Origin: Phaeosaccion multiseriatum
Lineage: Eukaryota > Ochrophyta, other classes
Direction of reading: 5' to 3'
DNA length: 64,000 nucleotides
Assembly (NCBI GenBank): GCA_965112735.1
Contig: OZ218963.1
Span: 2,170,001-2,234,000, forward strand
Both the position numbers and the translations under genes were made by a program. Positions 38,301-49,100 of the stretch are shown here, in pieces; the stretch's first letter is position 1, and each line of letters starts with the position of its first letter. The notes beneath the pieces were generated by a model that saw only the letters and a list, made by a program, of their open reading frames with translations, searched no databases and had not been told where the DNA came from.

Positions 38301-41300
38301 GAGTCGTTTGTGGGTTGTTTTATTGATCGCTTGGTCTCTTGTCTTCTTTCATTTGATAGCGTTCGTCTCTTGTTCCGAAACCCCTTTCTGTTGTTCAATT
38401 CATCTCCTGCATCAACCCCGCCCCCCCTCCCCTCCGGATCACGAGTAGGTTAAGGAGCGCATGGGCAAGCCTCTCTGTGTGGGAGCTGCGTGCAAGTCAA
38501 AGGCCGGCAGCGGCAAGTTCTTTTGTGGGGACATTTGTCACGTAGCTGTCTACACCACCGCCCTCAGTCCCGACGGAGTGAGGAAGCACTACTTGTCAGG
38601 CTGCAAGGTAAGGAAAGTCTGTCGTGTTACTGTCATGTATGCCTCGAGGAGAAGAAGCAAGAAGAGGGAGGTGCAGTGGGCGTCAGCGATGACAATCTCG
38701 AGCTGAGCTGAGCTACTGAGCTGAACCTTCCCACTCCCCATCCTCCTCCTGAGCTACTGATCTGGACCATCCCACTCCCCACCCCCCTCCTACGGCGGAT
38801 AGTCACATCGCCTCTTGTACACTTCTTCGAGTTCATCTCACCCACCCCTCATATGATGCACTTGCCACCTCCACCTCCTTCCCGCGCCCACCCACACACT
38901 CACCCCACACCCTATGTCAGCCTCGCATGGAAGAGACTGATCGCCTCTACGCCCTTGCCAGTGCGAGGTACGAGGCCGCCCTCGCCTTCGCTCCCGACGA
39001 CGATGACATCATCAAGCAGTATGCACGAAGCATCGTGCAGGTATGTATTTAGTCTTGTGTGTATGCATGCATGCATGTATGTATATATGTATGTATGTAT
39101 GCATGTATGTATGCATGTATGTATGTACGTGTGTATGTATGTATGTATGTATGTATGTGTGCATGTGTGTATACTTGTCGTGATGTACGTATGTATGTGT
39201 GTATCTAGGTATTTTTGTGTGCTGCTTGACTGGCCCTGAGGGAAAGCGAAGGGACGCACACGCGCACACACACACGTATACACACACACGTATACACACA
39301 CGCACCGACAAGACATAAGACGTATTACGTAACACCCCTTCTGTCCTCCCCCCCCTCTTCACTCCCTCCCTCCTTCTGTCACTGACTGTCTGCCTGCCTT
39401 TCCTGTGTGACTGTGGCGCTGAAACCTGCGCAGTATCTGGAGCTGGAGTCCTCTCAGGGCGTCAATCCCAAGCGTTCGGCCAAGAAGGTCATGGATTCCG
39501 TCCAACGCTTTCTACGCTTCAAGGTAACAATTGGGGGCTCTCTGCTCGCTCTTGTCGCTTTCGCTCGTTACTTTCATCCCTTCTCACTAATACAACCACC
39601 CCTTGCTATCCTCATCGTCCATCGACCCCCCCCCCCCGTATCCTCGCCCTCTCCCTCTCCCTTTCCTCGCCCTCTCCCTCTCCCTCTCTTCTCCCTCTCC
39701 CTCTCCCTCTCTCTCCACCCCCCCTCTCCCTCTCCCTCCCTCTCCCTCTCCCTCTCCGTCTCCCTCCTCAGAGCTGGGACGGGCTTGCTGAGGTGTTCAG
39801 TCAGCTTCCCTCAAGCCCCGTGTACGCACACGCCTTCTGCACGTTCTTCAGAGCGGCCATCGACGCAAGCCCAAACTACTTTGCAACTTCGAGGTGGGTG
39901 CTGCTGCCAAGGGGAAAGAGAGAGAAGGAGAGAAAGAGAGGGTGGGTGAATTCAAGGGTAGAGAGAGAGAACGAGTGAGAGAGGGAGAGGGAGAGGGAAA
40001 GGAGATAGAGAGAGAGAGAGGTTGCTTGCACGGATAAGGACACACACACACATACACAGTGAGAGGCAGAAAGAAGAAGCTTTCCCATCTCCGCCCTCCC
40101 CTGCCCGTCCCTCACTGTGCCCCTCGAGTTTCTTGTCCCCCCTCCACCTCCATGTGCTTGCATCCCCCCCCTCCCTGCGCCCCGCCACGCTGACCTTCGC
40201 TCCCTCCTTCCCTCCCTCCCCTCCCCTCCCTCCCTCCCAGATACCTACCCCTGGCCAGTCTAGCGCACATGCCTCGCAAGTTCTACCTGCACATGCCCGA
40301 GGCGTCTTGCCTCATGACGGACGTGGCTGCGGAGGTGTTCCGGCTTGTGCTGACCGAGCTCGAGCTCGCACATCACTTCGGAGGGATTGACCTTTCCTGG
40401 CTGCCTCAGGTCAGATCGTTCGTTCGTTTGTTGGTTAGTTGGTTAGTTGGTTGACTGGCTGGCTGGTTGGTTAGTTGGGTTGCTGTTGGTTTGGTTGGTT
40501 CGGTTGGCTCGTTCCCTTCGTTGCTTCCTTCCTTCCTTCCTTCCTCCGGTCCTTGCTCTTTCTCCGGCCAAGGACGAGGTGGGGCCATCCTGACCCCTAC
40601 TCTCTTCTCGTGCTCTCCCCTCTCTCTCTCTACCTCTACCCCTACAGGTGAAAAGCAACAGCATGGTGGTGTCCATGGTCCTTCAAGCAGAGGAGGACGA
40701 GGTGAGTGAGGAAAAGGGTGAGAGGGTGAGGGGGAGGCAGTAGCGACTCACAGCACCACAACGGGTCCAACGTGGTCCCACACAGGATGTCCATCATCAC
40801 CTTTATGCCTTACGATCGTCGCCTTTTAACAAGTCGTCGTGAAAGGGCCTCTTGAGCTGCTTTTCCCTGTTGCTGCGTTTGTCATGCCTTTCTGCTCCTC
40901 TTGCCGTGTACCACACCACCGCTGCTCCCATTCTAACCCTCACTCCACCCCACCCCCCACTCTACTCTGGGCTTGTACTGCCCGTCCCCCCTCCTCTCCC
41001 TCCCCCCTCTCTCCATCCCTCTCTCCCCTTCTCTCTCTCTCTCTCTCTCTCTTCCTGCCTAACTTGCCTGTTTTGTCCGTCTTAATCATTCTTACGCAAA
41101 GGATGGTCGTGTGATTGACCTCAGCAAGCATCACCTCGACTGCTCAGACGTAACCGACGCCGACATCCGCGTCGTTGTAGACCACCGCCGCCTCGCTTCT
41201 GTGCTCAATGTGGAGGGCTGTCCCCTTGTAACGGATGAGTCGCTGGTCTACGTGGGGAGGGTGCTGCGCCATCTGCAGGTATATCGGTGCATTACGGGTG

Positions 41301-43238
41301 GCGGTGGTGATGAGGAGGGCAAGAAGGAGGCTAGTGGGAAGGGGGTATGTATGTGGAGGTTTCAGCAGGGGGACAAGGGGAGAGGCCGACGGTATCCTTT
41401 CATCCATTCTCCCCTCTCTTTCTCTTGTTCACGCGTCATCTTCCTGCCTGTCTGTCTTTCTCTCTCTCTCGCCTTTCACTGTCTCTCTCTGCTTCTCTGC
41501 TTCTCCCGCTCCCCCACCTCCTCTGCCTTTCACTTCGTCTTCCCTCTTCTCACCCCCCCCTCCCTGTATCACCAACTGCTGCATCACCGCAGGTGCTTGT
41601 CCTTGACTCGTGTACCCTCGTCACTGACCGAGGCCTCTCTCTGGCCCTCAAGGGGTGCCCGGAGCTGCGAGTGCTCGGCCTAGCAAGCTGCTTCGCTCTC
41701 TCCCCAGAGCTTCTAGTGCAGGCCCCCGTCAAGTGCAACAGGCTGGTGACCGTCAATCTCAGCCACAATCCCGCAGTCTCAGACGGCGCCGTCGCTGCCC
41801 TAGCCGCACAGGTGGGCACATAGACAGCACGACTGATGGGATGATGGTGGTAGTGGTGTTGGTGGTGTTGGGTGTTGGAGGAGGCAGTGAGTGGTGCTGG
41901 TGATGGTGAAGGTGGTGGTGTTGGTGTGGGTGACAAGGGTGTGGAAGGCGAAGACACTAGGTCTCGGCCATTTGAAGACTTGTGTGCCCTGACGGGAGAG
42001 CGATCCCCATTCAGGACACACTCAGGACACACTCAGGACACTCAGGACGTGAATTGATTGCAAGAGAGGGTGCTGGCATATCACCATGTCAGGCGTCGCC
42101 TTGAGCTTCTCTCTCATCTCTCCCATGTCCCTAATCAAGCATCTTCTCCTTCCTCCTTCTCTCTCTCGAACTCTATCCGCTCTCTCTCTCTTGCTCTCTC
42201 TCTTCCCTCTCTCCCTCTTCCTCTCTTCCTCTACTCTCTCTCCATCTCCCCCTCCCTCTCCCTCTATTACTCTTCCTCCCCCCCCCCCTGTCTCTCTCTC
42301 ACTCCCTCTCCCTCGCTCCGCATGGTGATATATACCCCCAGTGCCGCTCCCTCGCGTCACTGCACCTGCGTTATTGCGTGTATGTGACCGACGTGGGTCT
42401 GCATGCGTTGGCGGTCGATTGTAACCAGGTAATTTTATGTAGTCTTTTACATGTAATATGTGTATGTATATACATTATATACATGTATGCTGCCTTCTTT
42501 TCTCCCTGTGTGATTCATTGTTTCCGTTTCGTCCGTCTTTTCGTTTTTCTCCCTCTCTCTCTCTCAAGGCAACATTGACTTCGCTGGACGTGAGTGGATG
42601 CCCGCTCTTGAGCGACCACAGCATTGTCCCTCTCGGCGAATTGTGCACCAAACTCGAGGTGCGGACGGGGGTTTGGATGGGGCGGGGTGGGTGTGGGGGG
42701 GGGGAGGGGGGAGGAGTATGCGGTTGAGCCACCGCACGGCCTGTCCTGCCCTTCCCGTCCTGTCCTTCCCGTCCTGTCCTCCCCGTCGTCGCCAGTCATT
42801 GATTGATGTACCCTGGACTGGACGGAAAGGCTTTATCCATCAGCTCCTCTGCTCATTTCATTGGTGTTGGGGTGTCGAAGGATCTAAGAAACTGCAACTG
42901 CAACTGCAACTGCAATTGCACCTGCAACTTGAAAACTGCCGACTTGAAACAAACTCCTAGGTGCTGAATCTGAAGGCAGTGAATCGCCTCACAGAGGTGG
43001 GGGCAACAACCATCACGCACAACTGCTGGGGCATCCGCAGCTTCAACATTGAAGATTGCTACAATGTCGTGGACCACAGTTTCCTATACGACAGCCAGGA
43101 AGACGGCAGGAGGGCAGTTGATCAGCACATGCTGGTGAGAGCATGATGGAGGGATGGAGCGGAAGGGCAGGCTGGGGAAGAGAGAGGAAGCAAAGAGGGG
43201 AGGGAGGGTGCGCGTGCGTGCAGGTGTGCGTGCGGGTA

Positions 43239-43270
<32 letters not shown>

Positions 43271-45441
43271 TGTGTCGCGAAAGGGAGTGAGTAGAGGGCC
43301 TTCCATGGAGAAAGAACTCGCCCCCGTCACTTTTCCCACCCCCCTCACTCCCCACCACCCGTTCCTCTCCTCCCTCCACACACAATAACACCAGGAGAAT
43401 CTGACGGACCTGAACCTCAGTGACTGCCACAAGCTCACTGAGCGCACAGTGGACGCCGTCGCCAAGCGAAGCCCCCACCTGCGGTCCTTGAACGTGTCGG
43501 GGTGCTGCAACATTGGAGATGCTGCGTGTGGCTTCCTCGTGTTGGATAGGAAGAGTGGACAGCGGCGGTGTCAGCAGCTGGAGGAGGTACGGCAAGTTGA
43601 ATGAACGAGTGAATGATGGAGGAGGGAAGGGCTCCTCTGTACCCCCCTTTAACCCCCCCCTCCGCCGCTGCTGTGCTGTTCCCCTCAGCTCAATGTGGCC
43701 TATTGCCTCAGCATCAGCGACGTGGGTATCTCTAGCCTTGCCTCAGAGCTCAAGGTGCTAAAAAAAGTGGACCTCAGCGGCTGCGTGCAGGTACGCTTTC
43801 GGGCAACACGGATGTTTCCGTTTCAGTTCCAGTTTACTCACGGAAAGTGGAGGATGGGTACAAGGTATCGATGCGCTACCAGAGCTGACTAACACTTTTC
43901 GAAGACATGTGAAGGGAGAACAGGGAGAGACGTTTGCGTCCATCCACTGCCATCCGTGCGCCACACAGAGGCCAAGAACGCGACCTTGACCTTGACCTTA
44001 GCGAAAGCGAAGAGCTGAAACTGCAACTGGCTTGCCGGGCTTGCCAGCTTTGCCCGTTGCTTTGCCTTGCGTATGATGCAGCGCGGAATGTGACGGATCT
44101 CTAGCTTATGGGCCTCTCCCTCGCTCTCTTTCTCCCTCTCTCTGTCACTGTCTCTGTCTCCCTCCCTCCCTCCCTCTCTCTCTGTGTGTTTGTGGCCTGT
44201 TCTTTGCCTTGGCTGGCCCTATTCTGCTTTGTGCTCTCAGGTGACGGACGAAGGCATCAGGACGCTGTGCAGAGGCTGCCTGCAGATCAGCAGCCTCAAC
44301 TTGAGTCAGTGTAAGAAGCTCACTGACATCACCATGTGCCACCTCACTGAGTATCTGTGGTAAGTCAGGAAGAGAGAGAGGGGGGGGGGAGGAGAGACAT
44401 ATGGGAGAGAGAGAGGGAGACGGAGGGAGAGAGAGGAGAGAGGGAGTGAGAGTGACTTGAGTGAGTGAGAGTGAGAGAGAGAGTAGTCCCAAAGCCCAGG
44501 GCAAGGGCGAGGGTGAGTAGAGACGGGCATTGCCGAGACGACACATTGCCACGCATCTCCCCCATCCTTCCTTCCGCTGGCAGACACACTTGTAACGCTT
44601 GTAACGCTTTTTTTGCAGAGGGAAAGGGTTCGTCCCCCACGTGTTGGCCATGCTCCTCTTCCCCTTTTCCCGTCACTTCATGTCCTTACCCCCTGCCCCC
44701 CCACCCCCCCCCAAATATACATTCTCTTTGTTGTCGTCCGCTTGTTTGCTCACTCCAGGGTGGAGGAGCTGAACATCAGTCAGAACACGCGCTTCACAGA
44801 TGACGGCGTCGAGGTGCTGTCTGTAGAGTTTGAGGGGTTGCGGACGCTCAACTTGTCACGCTGTCTACGCCTCACAGACCGGTCTCTCGACGTACTGGGG
44901 AGGTACTGTCCCAATCTGAGGGTGAGTGAGTGAGGGAGTGAGTGAGGGGGATGAGGGGGGAGGACAGGAGGAGGGAGGGAGGGCCGTGGGGTGAGTGAGT
45001 GTCGGTCAAAGACGAGAGATATAAGCAAGGCAAGGCAAAGCAAAGCGGGTGGAGTCTTCTCTTTGGTTCAGTCGGACCGGTCTCACGGACAGGACCTTCT
45101 CGCTTCACGCCTCCAAACAACTCAACAGCCTCTCTATGGCCTGCCCATGCAACGACGACGTCGTACACACAACATGCAGACAGCCGGGACACAGTCGACC
45201 ACCGTTGTTGCCCTACGCACGCCGCTCCTTCCTCTACACACACACACACACAATGCTACGCACGCTGCTCCTCCTCCCCTCCTCCTCACCCCCCTGACCC
45301 CCCCAAAATGTACGTGCCCCTCCGTCCCTCCATCCCTCGCCAACCACACAGGAGCTGTCTATGACTGACGTTCCGCTGGTCACGGAGGACGGCAAGAAGC
45401 GAATGATGAAGACCATCCGGGCGCTTGACTTGGGGGGATAA
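14441..45441 (+). CDS. Giant multidomain protein: EF-hand, IQ, CLU-like, LamG-like, leucine-rich repeats
   Basis: A single 31-kb gene modelled as 70 exons that join without a frame break into about 2,862 residues. Exon coordinates are given in the six block entries below. Order of parts: possible N-myristoylation site (MGGVAS), poly-Asp, coiled coils, EF-hand (residues 545-556), IQ motif (~735-750), more coiled coil, CLU-like region (~1240-1926), LamG-like domain split by a coiled-coil insert (~1927-2207), a helical, perhaps TPR-like stretch, and about 14 cysteine-type leucine-rich repeats to the end. CLU proteins act in mitochondrial positioning and binding of mRNAs for mitochondrial proteins; the EF-hand and IQ suggest calcium or calmodulin input. 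Function here is inference. The chance that this is two adjacent genes is low, because no in-frame start/stop pair, poly-A region or promoter-like spacer interrupts it. Confidence 0.7.
15351..15491. repeat. (CTCC)n and (CTCA)n tract in intron
   Basis: Pure CTCC units pass into CTCA units in the intron after exon 4 of the giant gene. Confidence 0.85.
15893..15934 (+). repeat. (GAT)n coding poly-Asp
   Basis: Fourteen Asp codons in a row in exon 5 of the giant gene; a likely length-polymorphic site. Confidence 0.85.
17561..17645. repeat. (CTAT)n tetranucleotide tract in intron
   Basis: Imperfect CTAT and CATC units within the intron between exons 9 and 10 of the giant gene. Confidence 0.8.
19454..19580. 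repeat. (CATA)n tetranucleotide tract in intron
   Basis: Long CATA array with scattered substitutions between exons 13 and 14 of the giant gene. Confidence 0.85.
20277..20467. repeat. (GACA)/(GATA)n tract in intron
   Basis: Mixed GATA and GACA tetranucleotides between exons 15 and 16 of the giant gene; purine-rich on the coding strand, unlike most introns here. Confidence 0.85.
22427..22552. repeat. (GT)n tract in intron
   Basis: Begins directly at the exon 19 donor of the giant gene and continues as imperfect GT for about 125 bases. Confidence 0.85.
22889..23136. repeat. 31-bp minisatellite, eight units
   Basis: Eight head-to-tail 31-base units with exact register, consensus beginning ggcctggtctgtcctgacac. 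Two variant unit types (ending gatggat or gattgac) partly alternate, suggesting that a dimer of about 62 bases has itself been duplicated. It sits in the intron between exons 20 and 21 of the giant gene. Confidence 0.9.
23827..23960. repeat. (CTGT)/(CTGC)n tract in intron
   Basis: Imperfect CTGT/CTGC array upstream of exon 22 of the giant gene, following a separate CT-rich stretch at 23600-23740. Confidence 0.85.
27057..27645. repeat. (CTCA)-rich intron containing a ~320-bp tandem duplication
   Basis: The intron between exons 30 and 31 of the giant gene is almost wholly CTCA/CTCC. Non-repetitive landmarks occur twice in the same order about 320 bases apart: ccctgactta(c/t)tgaaccactc at ~27067 and ~27387, and cctacggttgatctactcac at ~27194 and ~27502. 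This indicates a tandem duplication of an already repetitive stretch. Confidence 0.8.
28076..28436. repeat. (ACTG)/(ACTC)n and (CTAT)/(CTGT)n tracts in intron
   Basis: Two separate tetranucleotide arrays with a short unique spacer (28250-28330) between exons 32 and 33 of the giant gene. Confidence 0.8.
30122..30298. repeat. (CTC)n tract in intron
   Basis: Trinucleotide pyrimidine array ending directly at the acceptor of exon 37 of the giant gene, so it doubles as the polypyrimidine tract. Confidence 0.85.
30388..30975. repeat. GGTAT/GGTA array, ~590 bp
   Basis: Starts at the donor of exon 37 of the giant gene (gtaggtatgg). Built from two words, GGTAT (5 bases) and GGTA (4 bases), in an irregular order, with very few other bases. 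Confidence 0.9.
31515..31710. repeat. (CTCC)n tract in intron
   Basis: CTCC array forming the polypyrimidine region upstream of exon 39 of the giant gene. Confidence 0.85.
32256..32330. repeat. (GTC)n/(GTT)n tract in intron
   Basis: Five GTC units followed by about 20 GTT units between exons 40 and 41 of the giant gene. Confidence 0.85.
33239..33396. repeat. Minisatellite with aggcaagcgtatatagcgtt core
   Basis: Five copies of a 20-base core separated by either a short or a longer spacer (gtgtatcgttccttagatg), in the intron between exons 42 and 43 of the giant gene. Confidence 0.8.
35212..35444. repeat. (GTCA)/(GACA)n tract in intron
   Basis: Tetranucleotide array beginning at the exon 46 donor of the giant gene. 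Confidence 0.85.
36450..38607 (+). other. Giant gene block D: LamG-like domain interrupted by coiled coil (exons 50-55, residues 1927-2207)
   Basis: Exons: 36450-36564, 36720-36873, 37078-37290, 37459-37545, 37972-38085, 38449-38607. Exons 50-51 read as the first strands of a concanavalin A/laminin G-type fold ([45 protein letters not shown]). The closing strand [21 protein letters not shown] lies in exon 55. Between them, exons 52-54 add roughly 140 residues of charged helix ([18 protein letters not shown] and similar). The standard fold has only a short loop there. Confidence 0.6.
38086..38300. repeat. (TTGG)n-like tract in intron
   Basis: Degenerate GGTT/GATT array after exon 54 of the giant gene. 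A second array of the same kind follows exon 59 at about 40412-40500. Confidence 0.8.
38921..40701 (+). other. Giant gene block E: helical linker, possibly TPR-like (exons 56-60, residues 2208-2392)
   Basis: Exons: 38921-39040, 39434-39523, 39772-39893, 40241-40409, 40648-40701. The segment [19 protein letters not shown] has the A-x3-Y-x2-A-L-x4-P spacing of a tetratricopeptide helix pair, but only one such match is clear. The rest is predicted helical and unassigned. Confidence 0.5.
39041..39200. repeat. (ATGT)n tract in intron
   Basis: Tetranucleotide array starting at the exon 56 donor of the giant gene. Confidence 0.85.
41102..45441 (+). other. Giant gene block F: C-terminal cysteine-type leucine-rich repeats (exons 61-70, residues 2393-2862)
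   Basis: Exons: 41102-41278, 41593-41811, 42342-42428, 42569-42658, 42961-43134, 43395-43586, 43689-43790, 44241-44359, 44759-44921, 45352-45441 (stop TAA 45439-45441). About 14 repeats follow the pattern L-x2-L-x-L-(S/x)-x-C-x-x-(L/I)-(T/S)-D-x-(G/S)-(L/I/V)-x2-L, the AMN1/FBXL cysteine-containing subtype, for example [20 protein letters not shown] and [18 protein letters not shown]. No F-box precedes them, so a role as an SCF ubiquitin-ligase adaptor is not supported; a protein-binding horseshoe is more likely. Confidence 0.8.
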
Positions 45442-45455
45442 AAGTAATGAATGGC

Positions 45456-45505
<50 letters not shown>

Positions 45506-45893
45506 CGACTCCTGGCAGCACCTCTGTGGCACAAGCTTTCGTCACCGAAAGCCGCTTCGTTTACGCAACTGGAACTGATAATGATAGAAAGGGGGGGGGG
45601 TAATTACGCCTCACACTCACCACCTCTTCGCGCACTCCGATATGGCGAACAGAAAAGCAGCGCACAGCACCGGAGAAGAAAGCCTTCCGATTCTGTGTCT
45701 GTGGCACAGGTATGTCCTGTATGAGGGGCTCACCACGGATGAGCGGAAGGCGTGCCACTGCTCTTCCCAATCCTCTGCTCGTTGGCCTCCCTCAAAATTC
45801 TTTCTTCTGTTACGATTTGCACTGTAATTGTACTCCAGTACGCGGGACTCATATCTTGTTCCATATCTCGGTCCTCTTCTTCCAGTCCTCTTC

Positions 45894-45933
<40 letters not shown>

Positions 45934-46181
45934 GTCGTTTGGCGAAAACCTTTCGATCAGGTAAAGCACGCCAGGGAGGTAAGGCAATAAAGTTTCCCGA
46001 GGGGGAGAACTCTTCCTCGTTGAGACCACACATTGCCTTTTTGGGGTAGAGACAGTAAGGGAATTGAAGGGAGAGAGGAGGAGAGCACAGGTTGAAGAGT
46101 GGAAGCTGCGGCAGCACTAAGGACCCAAAAAGAAGCGGCTAGTTTCCTTTGAGGGCACCCACAGGGACGCCCAACTTGATC
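45442..46181. other. Intergenic spacer
   Basis: Between the giant gene stop and the S1-protein start. Contains two (CT)n tracts (45460-45493 and ~45896-45930) and a G9 run at 45592-45600. No convincing exon or promoter motif is seen. Confidence 0.55.
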
Positions 46182-49100
46182 ATGAACACACCTCATTCCT
46201 GCATGAGGAGGAGCCTGGCTTTGCCCGCGGCGGTGCTGCTGGGTGTTGCCGGAGGTGCTTCCGCCTTCGTCGTCCCTGGACCCATGGGAGTAAGGCACAC
46301 TGCTGCCCCTGCTTCCTTGCGGGAGAGGGTCATGGGCGCATCGAGGGTCCACGCCTTCGCCACCTCATACAGTTCCTCCATCCGACTGGGCATGAGTCTG
46401 ACAGCCGAGGAAGACGCAGAAGCAGGAGCAGCGTCTGCGGTGGAGACGCCTGATGAGGCTGCGGTGGCAGACACTGTGCCTCCCATCGCTAGCGAGGTAA
46501 GCCCACCACGTCACTCGGGGGGGGCCTCCTCCTGCGCTTTCATTTCACCTCTCGCCTCGCTACCTGCGATGGAAGACTGTGGCTTTGTTCAGCTACAACG
46601 ACAAAGTCTGTTTCACCCCTGCTTCCCCGTGCCCTTCATCGCCTCACACCGTTTTTGTTTGTCCCGCCTCGAGTCCCTTCTTTGCCTTGGGAACTCGTTT
46701 TGTGTCCTTTTTTCCTTGACTGATGACTTGGCTCGGAGCAGAGCGAAGCCGACGAGGGAGAGAAGGTGCTCACGAACCCTCTGGTGAACATCAATGAGGG
46801 GGACAGCCTGGCGGGAACTGTGGACAACGTGGTGGAGTACGGCGCCTTTGTGGACGTTGGAGCCGAGATCAACGGGCTGGTCCACATCTCGCAAATGTCT
46901 AATGAGTTTGTGTCAGACCCAAACACCGTCGTGGCGCTAGGGGACGCTGTGTCGGTGAGTAGCGAATAGCGGAGTGGTATGTGAAACGGGCGAAAGACCA
47001 GGTCTTTCTTGTCGATGCTTGGCCGGCCCCCCATGTCCAGTTTTGTCACAGCTCTGCATTCGTCCGCATATGGAATGTGCGTAAGGCTCTGCCTGACAGA
47101 CTCGAAGAGCCTGTCGAATAGTACCAATGCACCCGCATCCGGTCTTGCCTGCACCCTCGACACTTGACCTACTCCTCCTCCTCTCCCATCCCACCCTTGC
47201 TGCTCTTCCCACTCTCACCCCCGGCCTTCTTGAACACCCTTCCCTGCCTCGTACCCACCCAACCCACCCAAAGGTCAAGGTAATGGCCGTGGACAAGGAG
47301 AATAAGAAGCTTGTGCTCTCTATGCGCACTAACGAGCGTGCCGCTCCCCGCGAGCAAGGCGACGTCGGTGCCTACCTGAAGACCTTCGAGGAGGAGCCCG
47401 ACAAGGTGTACAACGTTGCCGTCAAGTGAGTTGTGAAGCTGAAGGAGGAGAGGAGGGAGAGGGAGGCTGGGTCTGCGGGCGGGCGTGTGATGGGAAGGAA
47501 GGAAGTAGGAAGCTTCAAGAATGTCTTGAAAGGTGTTTTGAGGTACTTCGCTCCCTCCAAAAAGCTCTGGTTTGGATAGTCCGGCGAACTGATTCTTACA
47601 TTGGGTCCACGTATTTCTTAATTTGTTCGCCGCATTCTACCAACTTCCTTCTCCCCTGCAACAACCAACCAACCATCCGCTCTCTCTCTGTCTTGGACCC
47701 CACCCCCCTCAACCCACCCACCCACCCACCGACCTCCATCACAAACAGTAACGTGGTCCAGTACGGTGTGTTTGTGACTATGGACGAGAACGTCACCGGC
47801 TTTGTGCACAACACGCAGCTGCGCACCGCCGACGGCGGCCGAGTGCAAAACGTCGAGGACAGCGTCAAGGTGGGGGATATGCTGAACGTGCGCGTCCGGT
47901 CGGTGGATGAGACGCTGAGGCGCATCAACCTCACCACCCTCGAGGAGGGCAGCGAGAACAACAAACCCAAGGTACATAGGTTACATATGCGTATATTTAT
48001 ATGGATGTATGAATGATTGATGGCAAGAAGGCGAGTCAGGCAGTGATTCCGTGGTGTGGGCGTTACGATCAATGGCAGGAAGGCAGGCCGTGACTGGGTG
48101 GATACACGAAGTTTTTTTTGGTGTACAAGTGTAGGTATGCGTCGAGAGGGTGGGCAGAGAGAGGGAAGGGCCGTATTTTCGATGACGGACTTGGAGCGTA
48201 GGGGCTCACGTCAGTGTCCCCCTTTTTTCTCCTCATTGTTATCTGCCCCTACGCTACCCCTCTCCTTACGCTCCTCGCTTCCCCCCCCCCCCCCCCTTCC
48301 TTTTCTTTCGCGATACGACGTGACACTGTGACTATTCCGTCATCATCACCATCACCACAGGACCTCGGACCCTTGCTGGAGCTGGACCGGGATGTGCCGC
48401 ACAAGGGCACCATCACTTCCGTGGTGGACTACGGCTGCTTCATGGAGCTGGCCGGAGTGGAGGGGCTTCTGCACATCTCCAAGGTCAAGAAGTGAGTCAG
48501 TCAGTCAGTCAGTCACTAGATTGGTCACGCTGGTCCTGTCGGTCCAGTCGGGTTGGGCGGGGAGGGACTTTGTGTCGCTCGGAGGAAAGCAGGGCCCCAG
48601 CAGGTCGCAGAAGGAAGGACGTTTTCTCTTTTTTCACTCTTACAACTCTCGCACTGGTCCGGCCACGCACCCACCAAGGCGGCGTCTCATCTCCTTGTCA
48701 CTCTGTTCCTGTTTTATCCTCAGTGGCGGTCGAGTGAGCAGCGAGGAGCTGATGGAAATGTACTCTCCGGGAGACGAAGTGGAGGTGTACATTCACGAGA
48801 TCAACGAGGAGAAGAACAACGCAGGCTTCAGCACCTACAAGGCCACGGAGCGTCGCCCCGCTCCGGGTGAGTCTTCACATACTTGATTGAGCAGGGAGAG
48901 CGGCCGCGAGCCCTCGTTACCCTTTTCTCACCGCTTTTCGCCTCTCCTCTTCTCTCTGGCCTTGCTGTCTTTTACGTATGTATGGACGTGTCCTTCGTCA
49001 GACTTCTCCGACGCGCTGGAGCTGTCGCCCAACGACTGGATCACCGGCAAGGTGGTGAGCACTACCGAGTACGGCGCCTTTGTGCACATCGGCAACAACG

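Noticed and set aside
41102-45441. Separate F-box/LRR gene
   Set aside because: No F-box, start codon context or promoter-like gap is seen; exon 60 joins exon 61 in phase 0 as part of the preceding gene.
46149-46181. Upstream extension of the S1-protein start
   Set aside because: It would begin at TTG. The ATG at 46182 is followed directly by a convincing signal peptide and plastid motif.
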